From Leuconostoc lactis KCTC 3528 = DSM 20202 (GTDB taxonomy: Bacteria; Bacillota; Bacilli; Lactobacillales; Lactobacillaceae), in the NCBI RefSeq assembly GCF_014651235.1, contig NZ_BMWM01000017.1, forward strand, positions 1 through 35,771: a stretch of 35,771 nt of DNA, in the 5' to 3' direction. The position numbers and the translations under genes were made by a program. The first letter of the stretch is position 1, and every line of letters begins with the position of its first letter. This document shows, in pieces, positions 25,348 to 33,315 of this stretch. The notes under the pieces are model-generated. The model did no database searches, was not told the origin of the DNA, and saw only the letters and a list, made by a program, of their open reading frames with translations.

Positions 25348-26750
25348 AACAAGTTGAAAAAAAATTATCAGCGCGCTTAATTTTAAGTGTGTTAGCCATT
25401 GGCTTACTAGGCTTCACCGATATTATGTTGGAAACGGCTTTAAACGTGAGTTTTCCAATTTTGATGACCACATTTAATGTCACGTCAAGTACGGTCCAGT
25501 GGTTAACTTCCGGTGTCATCTTGCTCACCAGTATGGTGGTCATCTTGTCACCCTGGCTGAAAAAGCGGTTCACGAATCGTAGTCAATTTATTGTGGCAAC
25601 CCTGATTTCGATTGCTGGTGTGTTGATTGATGCGGTGAGTCATGATTTTAGCTTTACCTTATTTGGCCGCTTGCTCCAAGGTATCGGTGGCGGTGTTGGA
25701 ATGCCACTGATGTACAATGTTATTTTTGAACAAGTACCAGAGAATAGACGCGGCACAATGGTGGGCCTTGGGTCGTTAATTATTTCCTTTGCGCCTGCCA
25801 TTGGGCCGGCTTTTGGTGGTTATTTAACGCAAAATTATGGCTGGCGAACGGTATTTTGGGTTGTTTTACCCGTGCAAATTGGGTCGTTGATTCTTGGGTG
25901 GTTTACAATTAAGCAAGTCTCAGTGGTGGTCAAAGAAAAGCTGGATTGGATTGGTTGGTTGCTCTTGAGCACGTTTTTTGTCACCGGGATTTTCATGATC
26001 GAACGGATGAGTACACATGGCTTTACCAATGGCTATAGTATCGGCCTTTTTGTCATCATGTTGGGTAGTATTTTGACCTATCTGTGGTATGCCAAACGCG
26101 AACCGTCACCATTGCTTGATCCGCAAATTTTTAAGTTTAAGACATTTTCATTTAGTATTGCCGCATCATTTGTGACGCAAACCGTGAACTTAACCTTTAA
26201 CTACGCCATTCCAATGGCTTTGCAAATTGTGCTTTTCCAAAATGCGCAGGTGGCTGGTTTGGCGTTACTACCAGGTGCTTTGGGTTATGCCTTCATGGCG
26301 ATTGTGTCAGGCCGACTTTACGATCGCTACGGGGCTAAATTGCCGATTATGATTGGGTTAAGCTTGATGATGATTGGGACATTGTGCATGGCTATCCTCC
26401 CATTGAGTGTTGCCAATATGACATTGAGCTTTATGATTGTGCAACTCGGTGCTGGCTTCTGGTTTGGTAATAACATGACCTATGCGGTCAGCCATGTGGC
26501 GGTTGCGCATCAAAATGCCGGGAACTCGATTTTCTCAGCCACGAATAACTATTCAGCAGCCGTGGGTATTGCCTTAGCTGCTGGTGTATTAGCGATTTTC
26601 CAAAATCAGGCAGTGGATTCAAAAGCAGCCTTTGTTGCGGCAACACGCGCTGGTACTGTTTGGATGTTTAGATTAGATATTTTGTTGATTGTGATTGCTG
26701 GGAGTTTGTCCCTTTGGGCATTACGTGTTGTGAAGCAACGCGCATTATAA
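25344..26750 (+). CDS. MFS drug exporter, DHA2 (14-TMS) type
   Basis: 468-residue integral membrane protein, proton-driven exporter of the EmrB/QacA group. Hydrophobic segments run through the whole length, with antiporter motif C as GPAFGGYLTQNYGWRTVFWV and an earlier GRLLQGIGGG. The start ATG overlaps the folC stop as ATGA, with AGAGG upstream. The substrate is unknown; coupling to folC may simply be operon economy. No local regulator is present. Confidence 0.88.
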   Translation: MKQVEKKLSARLILSVLAIGLLGFTDIMLETALNVSFPILMTTFNVTSSTVQWLTSGVILLTSMVVILSPWLKKRFTNRSQFIVATLISIAGVLIDAVSHDFSFTLFGRLLQGIGGGVGMPLMYNVIFEQVPENRRGTMVGLGSLIISFAPAIGPAFGGYLTQNYGWRTVFWVVLPVQIGSLILGWFTIKQVSVVVKEKLDWIGWLLLSTFFVTGIFMIERMSTHGFTNGYSIGLFVIMLGSILTYLWYAKREPSPLLDPQIFKFKTFSFSIAASFVTQTVNLTFNYAIPMALQIVLFQNAQVAGLALLPGALGYAFMAIVSGRLYDRYGAKLPIMIGLSLMMIGTLCMAILPLSVANMTLSFMIVQLGAGFWFGNNMTYAVSHVAVAHQNAGNSIFSATNNYSAAVGIALAAGVLAIFQNQAVDSKAAFVAATRAGTVWMFRLDILLIVIAGSLSLWALRVVKQRAL

Positions 26751-26752
26751 CG

Positions 26753-26780
26753 TATCATCTCACAGAGAGGTGAGATGATA
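26753..26780 (+). promoter_or_regulatory. Hairpin enclosing the radC start
   Basis: TATCATCTCAC (26753-26763), loop AGAGAG, GTGAGATGATA (26770-26780): an 11-bp perfect stem. The ribosome-binding sequence AGAGAGG lies in the loop and the first base of the arm. The ATG (26775-26777) lies in the 3' arm. It starts 2 nt after the stop of the transporter gene. No T tract follows. Translation of radC should be limited unless the hairpin is opened. Confidence 0.75.
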
Positions 26781-27413
26781 GTGACATTAAATGACCAAAT
26801 CAAAAAGTACTATGCAACGTTGGGACAAGATGCGACGCAGCAATTGCACATGCTGCGCAGTTTTTTTCCAAATGACTATGATCTCAATGAAATGACACAG
26901 GATAATCAAGAAGATTTTATTGCCCAAAATCCCACGATTAACCGCGCGTTGCTTATTGGGATGGCGATTGGTCGTCAGGTCGCTAGTGTGACCCGGCCGA
27001 AAATGTTAAGTGCGAAATTTTCGGAAGAAATTGGACACTATGCGCAAAAACAACTGGGTCACTTACCCCAAGAACAATTATGTGTGGCGTTATTAGATGC
27101 GCAACTGAACGTGATTGGCTGGGAAACCATTTTTGTCGGTAGTTTAACGCATGTTCAAGCATCCCCACGGGAAATTTTTCAGCGTGTCCTCAAGGCCAAT
27201 GCGTTAGGTTTTATGATGATTCATAATCATCCTAGTGGTAATGTGACGCCATCAGATAGTGATTTACAGTGTAGTCAACAATTACAAAATTTGGGCACAC
27301 AACTTGGAATGCCCATGTTTGATTCTTTTATTGTCACAGGTGACAGCTATTGGAGTATGTCAGAAAACCAGCAGCTCACCAAACATTGGACACAAGGAAC
27401 GACTTCTGAGTGA
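26775..27413 (+). CDS. radC: RadC-like JAB/MPN domain protein
   Basis: 212-residue member of the RadC family. The JAMM metalloprotease-like motif is H150-N-H152, then D163 (HNHPSGNVTPSDSD), in the C-terminal domain (about 85-205). The N-terminal helix-hairpin-helix part is short. RadC is induced during competence in streptococci, but its biochemical role is unsettled. ATG 26775 is used; GTG 26781 is an alternative placed right after the hairpin. It is probably co-transcribed with folC and the exporter. Confidence 0.88.
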   Translation: MIVTLNDQIKKYYATLGQDATQQLHMLRSFFPNDYDLNEMTQDNQEDFIAQNPTINRALLIGMAIGRQVASVTRPKMLSAKFSEEIGHYAQKQLGHLPQEQLCVALLDAQLNVIGWETIFVGSLTHVQASPREIFQRVLKANALGFMMIHNHPSGNVTPSDSDLQCSQQLQNLGTQLGMPMFDSFIVTGDSYWSMSENQQLTKHWTQGTTSE

Positions 27414-27431
27414 TCAGTGTGCGTGATAAAC

Positions 27432-27492
27432 AGACGTATCGCAAGACCATTAGGCCCGCGCCTGGGGTGTTTCCTGCGATGCGTCTTTTTTT
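27432..27492 (+). terminator. Long-loop terminator after radC
   Basis: AGACGTATCGCA pairs with TGCGATGCGTCT (12 bp, one T-G pair), followed by a run of seven T. The loop is about 31 nt and GC-rich, with a possible small inner stem. Confidence 0.8.
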
Positions 27493-27505
27493 GTCTCTCA
27501 AAAAC

Positions 27506-27598
27506 TGGTAGAATGAAATAGATTGATTTCATAATGAATAGAAAAGGATAAGCTGTTGCTCTGATCGCTAGTCAGTCAGGGCAACAGCCCATAACAAT
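27506..27598 (+). promoter_or_regulatory. tgt promoter and leader with hairpin between Shine-Dalgarno and start
   Basis: An extended -10 TGGTAGAAT (27506-27514) gives a start near 27521. AAAAGGA (27542-27548) is the only Shine-Dalgarno candidate and lies 50 nt from the ATG. Between them GCTGTTGCTCTGA (27552-27564) pairs with TCAGGGCAACAGC (27576-27588), 13 bp with one T-G pair. Looping out the stem leaves 13 nt between AGGA and ATG 27599. No preQ1 riboswitch signature was recognised. Confidence 0.6.
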
Positions 27599-28816
27599 AT
27601 GACAACAGAAAAACCAGCAGTATGGTACGAACATCTGCATACTGAAAAATATACGGGCGCACGTCGTGGCCGGATTCATACCCCACACGGAACGTTTGAG
27701 ACGCCAATGTTTATGCCAGTGGGGACTCAAGGCGCTGTTAAAGGCGTTGGGACACGGGAACTCAAAGATATCGGTGCGCAATTTATTTTGAGTAATACCT
27801 ATCATTTGTGGGTTCGACCAGGGGATGAATTGATCGCTGAAGCCGGTGGGCTGCACAAATATATGGGTTGGGATCAAGCCATCTTAACGGATTCTGGCGG
27901 CTTTCAAGTCTTTTCACTTTCTGACGCCCGAAAGTTGCAAGAAGAAGGGGTAACCTTCCAAAACCATGTGAACGGGGATAAGATGTTCTTATCACCTGAA
28001 GTGGCGATGCGCATTCAGAACAATTTGGGTTCTGATGTGATGATGCAACTGGATGAAGCCATTCCTTATTTTGAAAGTTATGACTATATCAAAGAATCGA
28101 TGCAACGATCATTACGTTGGGCGGAACGGGCGCAAATTGCGCATAAAAATCCAGACACCCAGGCTTTGTTTGGCATTGTGCAAGGGGCAGGCTTTAAAGC
28201 CTTACGGACAGAATCTGCTAATGGCCTCGTGAGCCTGGATTTGCCAGGGTATGCCGTTGGTGGCTTGTCTGTTGGGGAGTCGAAAGCTGAAATGAATCGT
28301 GTCTTGGACTTTACGATGCCATTGTTGCCAGAAGATAAGCCGCGTTATTTGATGGGCGTGGCGGCACCTGATTCCTTGATTGATGGGGTTATTCGCGGGA
28401 TTGATATGTTTGATTCGGTGCTCCCAACACGAATAGCCCGTAAGGGTACCTTGATGACGCGCTATGGTCGTGTGGTCATTAAGAATTCAAAGTATAAGCA
28501 TGACTTTACCCCTTTGGATCCGGATTTAAGCTACTACTCACCTAATCCAATTCGTCGTGAACAATTTGGCAATAAAGCACAATTTGATGATCCAACGTAT
28601 AACCCATTCCAGAATTTGACGCGTTCGTATTTGCACCACTTGTTTAACGCAAACGAAATTCTTGGGGCTCAACTCGCTTCGCAACATAACTTGCGCTTCT
28701 TGTTGCAGTTTATGGAAGATATGCGCACAGCGATTGAAAATGATGAATTATTGGCCTTCCGAGAAACAGTGATGGAAGAATATGGCTATAATAAGCCGAA
28801 TGCACGCTTATTCTAA
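27599..28816 (+). CDS. tgt: tRNA-guanine transglycosylase, cysteine-free variant
   Basis: Exchanges G34 of GUN-anticodon tRNAs for a queuosine precursor. 405 residues, somewhat longer than the usual 375-385. Catalytic features are intact: D98 in [12 protein letters not shown], the GIVQG motif, and the nucleophile region GIDMFD (268-272). The zinc site, normally CxCxxC plus His, is missing its three cysteines. After FTPLDP the sequence runs LSYYSPNP and continues with roughly 22 extra residues up to NLTRSYLHH, although the family His in SQHNLRFL (H363) remains. No cysteine is present anywhere. The C-terminus [11 protein letters not shown] is typical. A stop in frame at 27569-27571 excludes an upstream start. 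Confidence 0.93.
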   Translation: MTTEKPAVWYEHLHTEKYTGARRGRIHTPHGTFETPMFMPVGTQGAVKGVGTRELKDIGAQFILSNTYHLWVRPGDELIAEAGGLHKYMGWDQAILTDSGGFQVFSLSDARKLQEEGVTFQNHVNGDKMFLSPEVAMRIQNNLGSDVMMQLDEAIPYFESYDYIKESMQRSLRWAERAQIAHKNPDTQALFGIVQGAGFKALRTESANGLVSLDLPGYAVGGLSVGESKAEMNRVLDFTMPLLPEDKPRYLMGVAAPDSLIDGVIRGIDMFDSVLPTRIARKGTLMTRYGRVVIKNSKYKHDFTPLDPDLSYYSPNPIRREQFGNKAQFDDPTYNPFQNLTRSYLHHLFNANEILGAQLASQHNLRFLLQFMEDMRTAIENDELLAFRETVMEEYGYNKPNARLF

Positions 28817-28833
28817 AAAACAGCGTGAATTTT

Positions 28834-28842
28834 TGATATAAT
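28834..28842 (+). promoter_or_regulatory. Extended -10 promoter before yajC
   Basis: TGATATAAT, an extended -10 with a perfect TATAAT (28837-28842), about 60 nt before yajC. The -35 is poor. The leader contains a small stem, GTCTG with CAGAC (about 28854-28875). Confidence 0.6.
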
Positions 28843-28902
28843 GAAAGTAGAGTGTCTGACCAGAAAATGGCAGACCTATTCTAGAAAGTAGGACAAATTA
28901 CC

Positions 28903-29259
28903 ATGAATGCAAACTTAATCCTCCCACTTATTCTGATTGTTGGTATGTTTTGGTTTATGAACCGCCAACAAAAGAAGCAACGTGCTGCGCAAGAAGAACG
29001 TCAAAACAGCCTTGAAAAAGGATCTGAAGTTGTGACAATCGGTGGTTTGCACGCCGTTGTTGATAGCGTTGATAAGGTCGCTAAGACTGTTGATTTGGAC
29101 GCCGAAGGCGTTATTTTGACGTTTGACTTGGCCGCTATTCGCACAATCAAGCCAAAAGCACCTGCAGCTGGCGAAAAGGTTGTTGTGGATGATCTGAAGC
29201 CAGCAGAAACACCTGCTGAAGATAAGATTGTGAACACAAACGAACCAGCCGACAAGTAA
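28903..29259 (+). CDS. yajC: Preprotein translocase subunit YajC
   Basis: 118-residue single-span membrane protein that associates with SecDF/SecYEG. The transmembrane helix is at about 3-18 (ILPLILIVGMFWFMNRQQKK), followed by the cytoplasmic beta domain with KGSEVVTIGGLHAVVDSV. The C-terminal tail is acidic and Pro/Ala-rich. AGGA lies 9 nt upstream of the ATG. The tgt-yajC order is common in bacteria. No secDF follows here. Confidence 0.93.
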   Translation: MNANLILPLILIVGMFWFMNRQQKKQRAAQEERQNSLEKGSEVVTIGGLHAVVDSVDKVAKTVDLDAEGVILTFDLAAIRTIKPKAPAAGEKVVVDDLKPAETPAEDKIVNTNEPADK

Positions 29260-29270
29260 ACGTTATAATA

Positions 29271-29295
29271 AAGAGAGCATATTGCTCTCTTTTTT
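29271..29295 (+). terminator. Terminator after yajC
   Basis: AAGAGAGCA, loop TAT, TGCTCTCTTTTTT. A compact stem with a T tract. Confidence 0.88.
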
Positions 29296-29313
29296 GAATG
29301 GTGGCAAATAATC

Positions 29314-30051
29314 ATGAAAACAAAAACAATTCAACGACCAGATGGCACAAAAATTGTCTATGATGAATTTGGGGATCGCCAACACCAAACCTTGTTTCTG
29401 CTGCATGGGAATGGTGGCTCGGCCCGTTATTTTCGGCCGCAAATTACCCAATATGCCCAATACTTTCATGTGATTGCAATCGATACCAGAGGACATGGGC
29501 GTTCGTCCAATACGCAGCGGCGGATTACCTTTGATGACATGGTAGCTGATATCGAGGCCATTCGCCAAACCGAGCAAATTGAAACGCTGTATATACTGGG
29601 CTATAGTGATGGCGCCAATATTGGGATTAAGTATGCCACGCTTTATCCTAAACGCGTGACCCGTCTCGTCCTTAATGCCCCCAACTTATCCAAAAAAGGG
29701 GTCTATCAAGTGCTTTGGTGGTTTGATCGTACGGCGCAGTTTTTAATGCGGTTACTAGCCCCAATTAATCATTATGCTAAACGGCGTTATAAACAGCTGC
29801 ATGTGATGAGTGAGCCACTCAATATTAGTCGACGAGACTTAGAGCGCATTTCGGCACCAACATTGTTGGTCATCGGCCGGTTTGATTTAGTGAAAAAGCG
29901 GCATATTGAACGTATTGCAGCGATTTTACCGCATGCAGAAGTCGTGATTATTCCACGCGGTGGCCATTTTGTGACTTACACCAATCCAAAAAAATTTAGT
30001 GCGTTAGTCTTACCATTTTTACAACAAGGAGAAGAGCATGAAAAAGTTTAA
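29314..30051 (+). CDS. Alpha/beta hydrolase
   Basis: 245-residue hydrolase of unknown substrate. The fold is shown by the oxyanion segment LLHGNGGS, nucleophile S98 in GYSDG, acid D191 in IGRFDLV and H218 in RGGHFV, a complete catalytic triad. A basic cap region lies at about 130-175. GGTGG lies 9 nt upstream of the ATG. Its last 14 nt overlap the start of mprF, so the two are tightly coupled, suggesting a role near lipid or envelope metabolism, perhaps an esterase or lysophospholipase. That role is inference only. Confidence 0.85.
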   Translation: MKTKTIQRPDGTKIVYDEFGDRQHQTLFLLHGNGGSARYFRPQITQYAQYFHVIAIDTRGHGRSSNTQRRITFDDMVADIEAIRQTEQIETLYILGYSDGANIGIKYATLYPKRVTRLVLNAPNLSKKGVYQVLWWFDRTAQFLMRLLAPINHYAKRRYKQLHVMSEPLNISRRDLERISAPTLLVIGRFDLVKKRHIERIAAILPHAEVVIIPRGGHFVTYTNPKKFSALVLPFLQQGEEHEKV

Positions 30052-32593
30052 ACAACTCTTATCACGGTTGATTGTGCCAGCTGTGACCCTGATTTTGATT
30101 GGGCAGACGATTTATATGACCCGAGAAATTACCTGGGATATGATTTTTTCAACCATCAATGATATTTATTGGTGGCAAGCGATTTTATTGATGATTTTAG
30201 GTTTTATTGCGGTGTTGCCAACCGTGTTAAACGACGTGATCTTAGCCAAATGGCAGCACTATCAAATTGAGATGCCTGAATTGTTGCAACGGTCATGGCT
30301 GATTAATGTGTTTAATATTAATGCTGGGTTCGTTGGGACAGTCGGGGTCTTGTTGCGCCGCATTTGGTTTGCTGATCAAAAAAATGGTGGCCGGTTAAAG
30401 CCCTATATTCAGATGTATGTTTTGAGTTTAGGTGGGTTGTTTATCGCCAGTGTGATGGCAATTGTAGCCATCTGGTTAAATGTCATCCCCGACTTTGACG
30501 ATAATCTGATTTGGTTGATGGTTTTGCTCGCTGTTGCGGTGGTGGTCGGCATCATCTCACTTATCCCCCGGTTTAATTTCTGGTCGGGGATGACACAGCG
30601 TGCCTTTGTCTTGCTCACGAGTAATGCGGTCTTAACCTTTGCCATCCAAATGGCGTTATTTGTGACGATTGGGCTTACGATTGGCGTGGATGTCCGCATT
30701 GCTATGATGATGTTATTGTTCACCATTGCCAATACCATTGCGCTGGTGACGATGACACCAGGAACTTGGGGCTCACTTGATGTGTCGTTGCTATTGATGC
30801 TATCGGGCTTATCTGTGGATATTGAAAAAGTGGTGGTTTGGCTGATTTTGTATCGCCTGGTTTACAACATGCTGCCATTGTTTAGTGCCATTGTCTTGTT
30901 TTGCTACCGGTTATCTCGCAAAATCAATCGTGAATATCGTGGGGTACCACACTATGTTGCCTTGTCGGTGACGCATCGCTTGACGACTATTGCGTTATAT
31001 TTGTCAGGTATTTTGTTAGTTTTGTCCGGGACAATGCCAGGTATCATGCAACGGGTGACCATCCTACATCATCTACGGCCATGGCCAATTACATTTGCGC
31101 TTGCCAACCAGCTGCCAAATATTTTATTGGGTTTTCTCTTACTTATTAGTGCGCGTGGCGTGGCCAATCGAGTGCAACGCGCTTATTATTCGACGATTGT
31201 TTTACTCGTCTTGGTGGTCATTTATGCGTATATGTCTTATCGGCAAATTTTGCCAGTTATCATCTTTGGGTTGCTCTTGGTTGGCTTTATCTTTAGTAAG
31301 AAAACGTTGTATCGCAAACAATTTATCCACTCTTGGCAGCAACAGGTGATTGATGGCACCATTTGGGGTGCACTCATTATCAGTTATTTATTGCTTGGTA
31401 TGATTGATGCACCGATTGTTAAAAACCATTTTCAGCGCTTAACGCATCTTGGTTTATTGCCGTCAGTGCACTGGTGGCTCATGGGAACCGCCATTATTTT
31501 GGTGGTGACAGTCTTTAGTCTGTTGTTATCACGCTACCTCCGTGCCCACAAGCAACAACTTGGGGTGCCGTTTGATGAAGCGCGCTTGCAACGGTTATTA
31601 GCAATTGGAGATACGCATTATACCAACTTGGCCTTTTTGGGTGACAAACGTTTTTACTTCTATCAGGTTGATGGACAAGATCGCGTTGGCCTACAATTCC
31701 GCGTGATTAATAATCAAGCAATGGTGATGGGCGATCCGTTTGGCGACGCCACGTATTTCGCTGATGCGATGCAACAGTTCGTGGATGAGGCGGATGTTTT
31801 AAGTTATGTGCCGGTATTTTATGAAGTCAGTGAACGGATTGCCATGTTGGCGCATGAATTTGGCTATGATTTCTTTAAGCTAGGTGAAGAAGCGCATGTT
31901 ATCGTCACAGAATTCTCAACTGCCGGTAAGAAAATGCAAAATGTGCGTTCCGTGATTAATCAAGCCAATCGCGCCGGCTTTGAATTTAAAGTATTGCAGC
32001 CACCATTTAGTGCCGAAGTGATGGTACAATTACGGGCAATTAGTGATGAGTGGTTAGCGGGTCGTGAAGAAAAAGGGTATTCATTAGGCTTCTTTGACGA
32101 AAATTATCTCCAACGCTATCCAATTGCCGTCTTAGAAAAAGATGGCCAAATCGAAGCCTTTGCCACGCTGGTAACGTCACATACCGAACAACAATTGGCT
32201 GTTGACTTGATGCGTTTTACCAAGCAAGCACCAAATGGTGTGATGGATGTGTTGTTTGTGAACACGATTGCCTATGCCAACGAAAAAGGATTGACGACGT
32301 TGAATTTGGGGATGTCACCGCTGGCCAACGTTGGCCAACATCGCCAGAGTTTTGGTCGCGAGCGGTTAGCTAATTTGGTATACCAATTTGGGTCAAAAGT
32401 TTATTCATTTGAAGGGTTGCATCATTATAAGCGTAAATTTACGAAATACTGGGTGCCTATGTACATTGCGTACTCAAGAAAGTCATGGATTATCATGGTT
32501 ATGATTGGCCTCTTGAAAATTGATAATAAGGGTGTGGCACGTGCACCAGAAATCAAAGTCGTGTATGACGAAGATAACGAGTCTGAACAATAA
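30038..32593 (+). CDS. mprF: Phosphatidylglycerol lysyltransferase/flippase MprF
   Basis: Bifunctional membrane protein that transfers an amino acid (usually lysine) from aminoacyl-tRNA to phosphatidylglycerol and flips the product outward, lowering negative surface charge and giving resistance to cationic peptides. 851 residues. The N-terminal half (about 1-500) is a string of hydrophobic segments forming the flippase. The C-terminal half (about 515-851, DUF2156) is the GNAT-like synthase, with FLGDKRFYFYQVDG, VMGDPFG and EEKGYSLGFF. AAGGAG lies upstream of the ATG, inside the preceding gene. Lys versus Ala specificity cannot be read from sequence. Confidence 0.95.
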   Translation: MKKFKQLLSRLIVPAVTLILIGQTIYMTREITWDMIFSTINDIYWWQAILLMILGFIAVLPTVLNDVILAKWQHYQIEMPELLQRSWLINVFNINAGFVGTVGVLLRRIWFADQKNGGRLKPYIQMYVLSLGGLFIASVMAIVAIWLNVIPDFDDNLIWLMVLLAVAVVVGIISLIPRFNFWSGMTQRAFVLLTSNAVLTFAIQMALFVTIGLTIGVDVRIAMMMLLFTIANTIALVTMTPGTWGSLDVSLLLMLSGLSVDIEKVVVWLILYRLVYNMLPLFSAIVLFCYRLSRKINREYRGVPHYVALSVTHRLTTIALYLSGILLVLSGTMPGIMQRVTILHHLRPWPITFALANQLPNILLGFLLLISARGVANRVQRAYYSTIVLLVLVVIYAYMSYRQILPVIIFGLLLVGFIFSKKTLYRKQFIHSWQQQVIDGTIWGALIISYLLLGMIDAPIVKNHFQRLTHLGLLPSVHWWLMGTAIILVVTVFSLLLSRYLRAHKQQLGVPFDEARLQRLLAIGDTHYTNLAFLGDKRFYFYQVDGQDRVGLQFRVINNQAMVMGDPFGDATYFADAMQQFVDEADVLSYVPVFYEVSERIAMLAHEFGYDFFKLGEEAHVIVTEFSTAGKKMQNVRSVINQANRAGFEFKVLQPPFSAEVMVQLRAISDEWLAGREEKGYSLGFFDENYLQRYPIAVLEKDGQIEAFATLVTSHTEQQLAVDLMRFTKQAPNGVMDVLFVNTIAYANEKGLTTLNLGMSPLANVGQHRQSFGRERLANLVYQFGSKVYSFEGLHHYKRKFTKYWVPMYIAYSRKSWIIMVMIGLLKIDNKGVARAPEIKVVYDEDNESEQ

Positions 32594-32639
32594 GGAGGAA
32601 CGTGTGTCACCTCGCAAGTTTGTTGCGTGACACACGAGA
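32592..32639 (+). promoter_or_regulatory. Shine-Dalgarno and hairpin directly before the HD-domain gene
   Basis: AAGGAGG (32592-32598) overlaps the mprF stop. It is followed by CGTGTGTCAC (32601-32610) pairing perfectly with GTGACACACG (32627-32636), with an inner GCAA/TTGC stem. Three bases later comes ATG 32640. Looping out the stem leaves 5 nt between AGGAGG and ATG. The alternative is a 13-codon leader ORF from GTG 32602, whose TGA (32641-32643) overlaps that ATG. Confidence 0.75.
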
Positions 32640-33302
32640 ATGATCATGCCAATGCACGAATATTTTATGGGATTAAATCAATTAGAACTGATTAACCGTG
32701 CACCGGGCTTTTTTAAGTATCAACCGCACAACGTGGCGGCGCATTCTTGGAAAGTTGCCCAAATTGCGCAGTTTTTAGCGGATGTGGAAGAGCAAAATGG
32801 CGCGACGATTAATTGGCAATCAGTCTATGAGAAGGCCTTAAATCACGATTACACCGAACGCTTTATTGGTGATATTAAAACGCCGGTTAAATATGCCACG
32901 GCGGATTTGCGGGCGATGCTTGCTGACGTGGAAGAGACCATGACGGAAAATTTCATCAAAACTGAAATCCCTAAAGAGTTTCAGGCAGCGTATACCCGCC
33001 GTCTAGGTGAAGGGAAGGATGACACCATCGAAGGCAAAATTTTATCGATTGCCGATAAGGTTGATTTGCTGTATGAAGCATACGGTGAGCTCGTCAAGTT
33101 TAATCCAGAACCTGTTTTTGTGAATATTTTTGAAAGCAGTCTCCAATCCTTGGCTGAATTTAAGACGATGGCGAGTGTGAAGTACATTGCTACCGACATT
33201 TTACCGGATATTTTTGCCGAAGATTTTATTAGCAAGCAACAATTATATGACTTAGCCAAGCAGTTATTGCCTGACTTTGCAGCAGTGACCCCAGCAGATT
33301 GA
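32640..33302 (+). CDS. HD-domain 5'-nucleotidase, YfbR-like
   Basis: 220-residue phosphohydrolase. The HD-domain metal ligands are visible: H35 (AAHSWKV), H69-D70 (NHDYTE) and a later Asp in IADKVDLL. The GDIKTPVKYA segment and R20 match the YfbR group, which removes phosphate from deoxynucleoside 5'-monophosphates. A role in nucleotide pool control is therefore likely, but the substrate is inferred. ATG 32640 is chosen; ATG 32646 is possible. It lies between mprF and an ABC exporter in the same direction, probably one transcript. No cysteine is present. Confidence 0.86.
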   Translation: MIMPMHEYFMGLNQLELINRAPGFFKYQPHNVAAHSWKVAQIAQFLADVEEQNGATINWQSVYEKALNHDYTERFIGDIKTPVKYATADLRAMLADVEETMTENFIKTEIPKEFQAAYTRRLGEGKDDTIEGKILSIADKVDLLYEAYGELVKFNPEPVFVNIFESSLQSLAEFKTMASVKYIATDILPDIFAEDFISKQQLYDLAKQLLPDFAAVTPAD

Positions 33303-33315
33303 AAGTGAGGCAACA

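Noticed and set aside
27521-27598. preQ1 riboswitch upstream of tgt
   Set aside because: Expected because of the gene, but the leader lacks the compact preQ1 pseudoknot sequence and is dominated by one simple hairpin.
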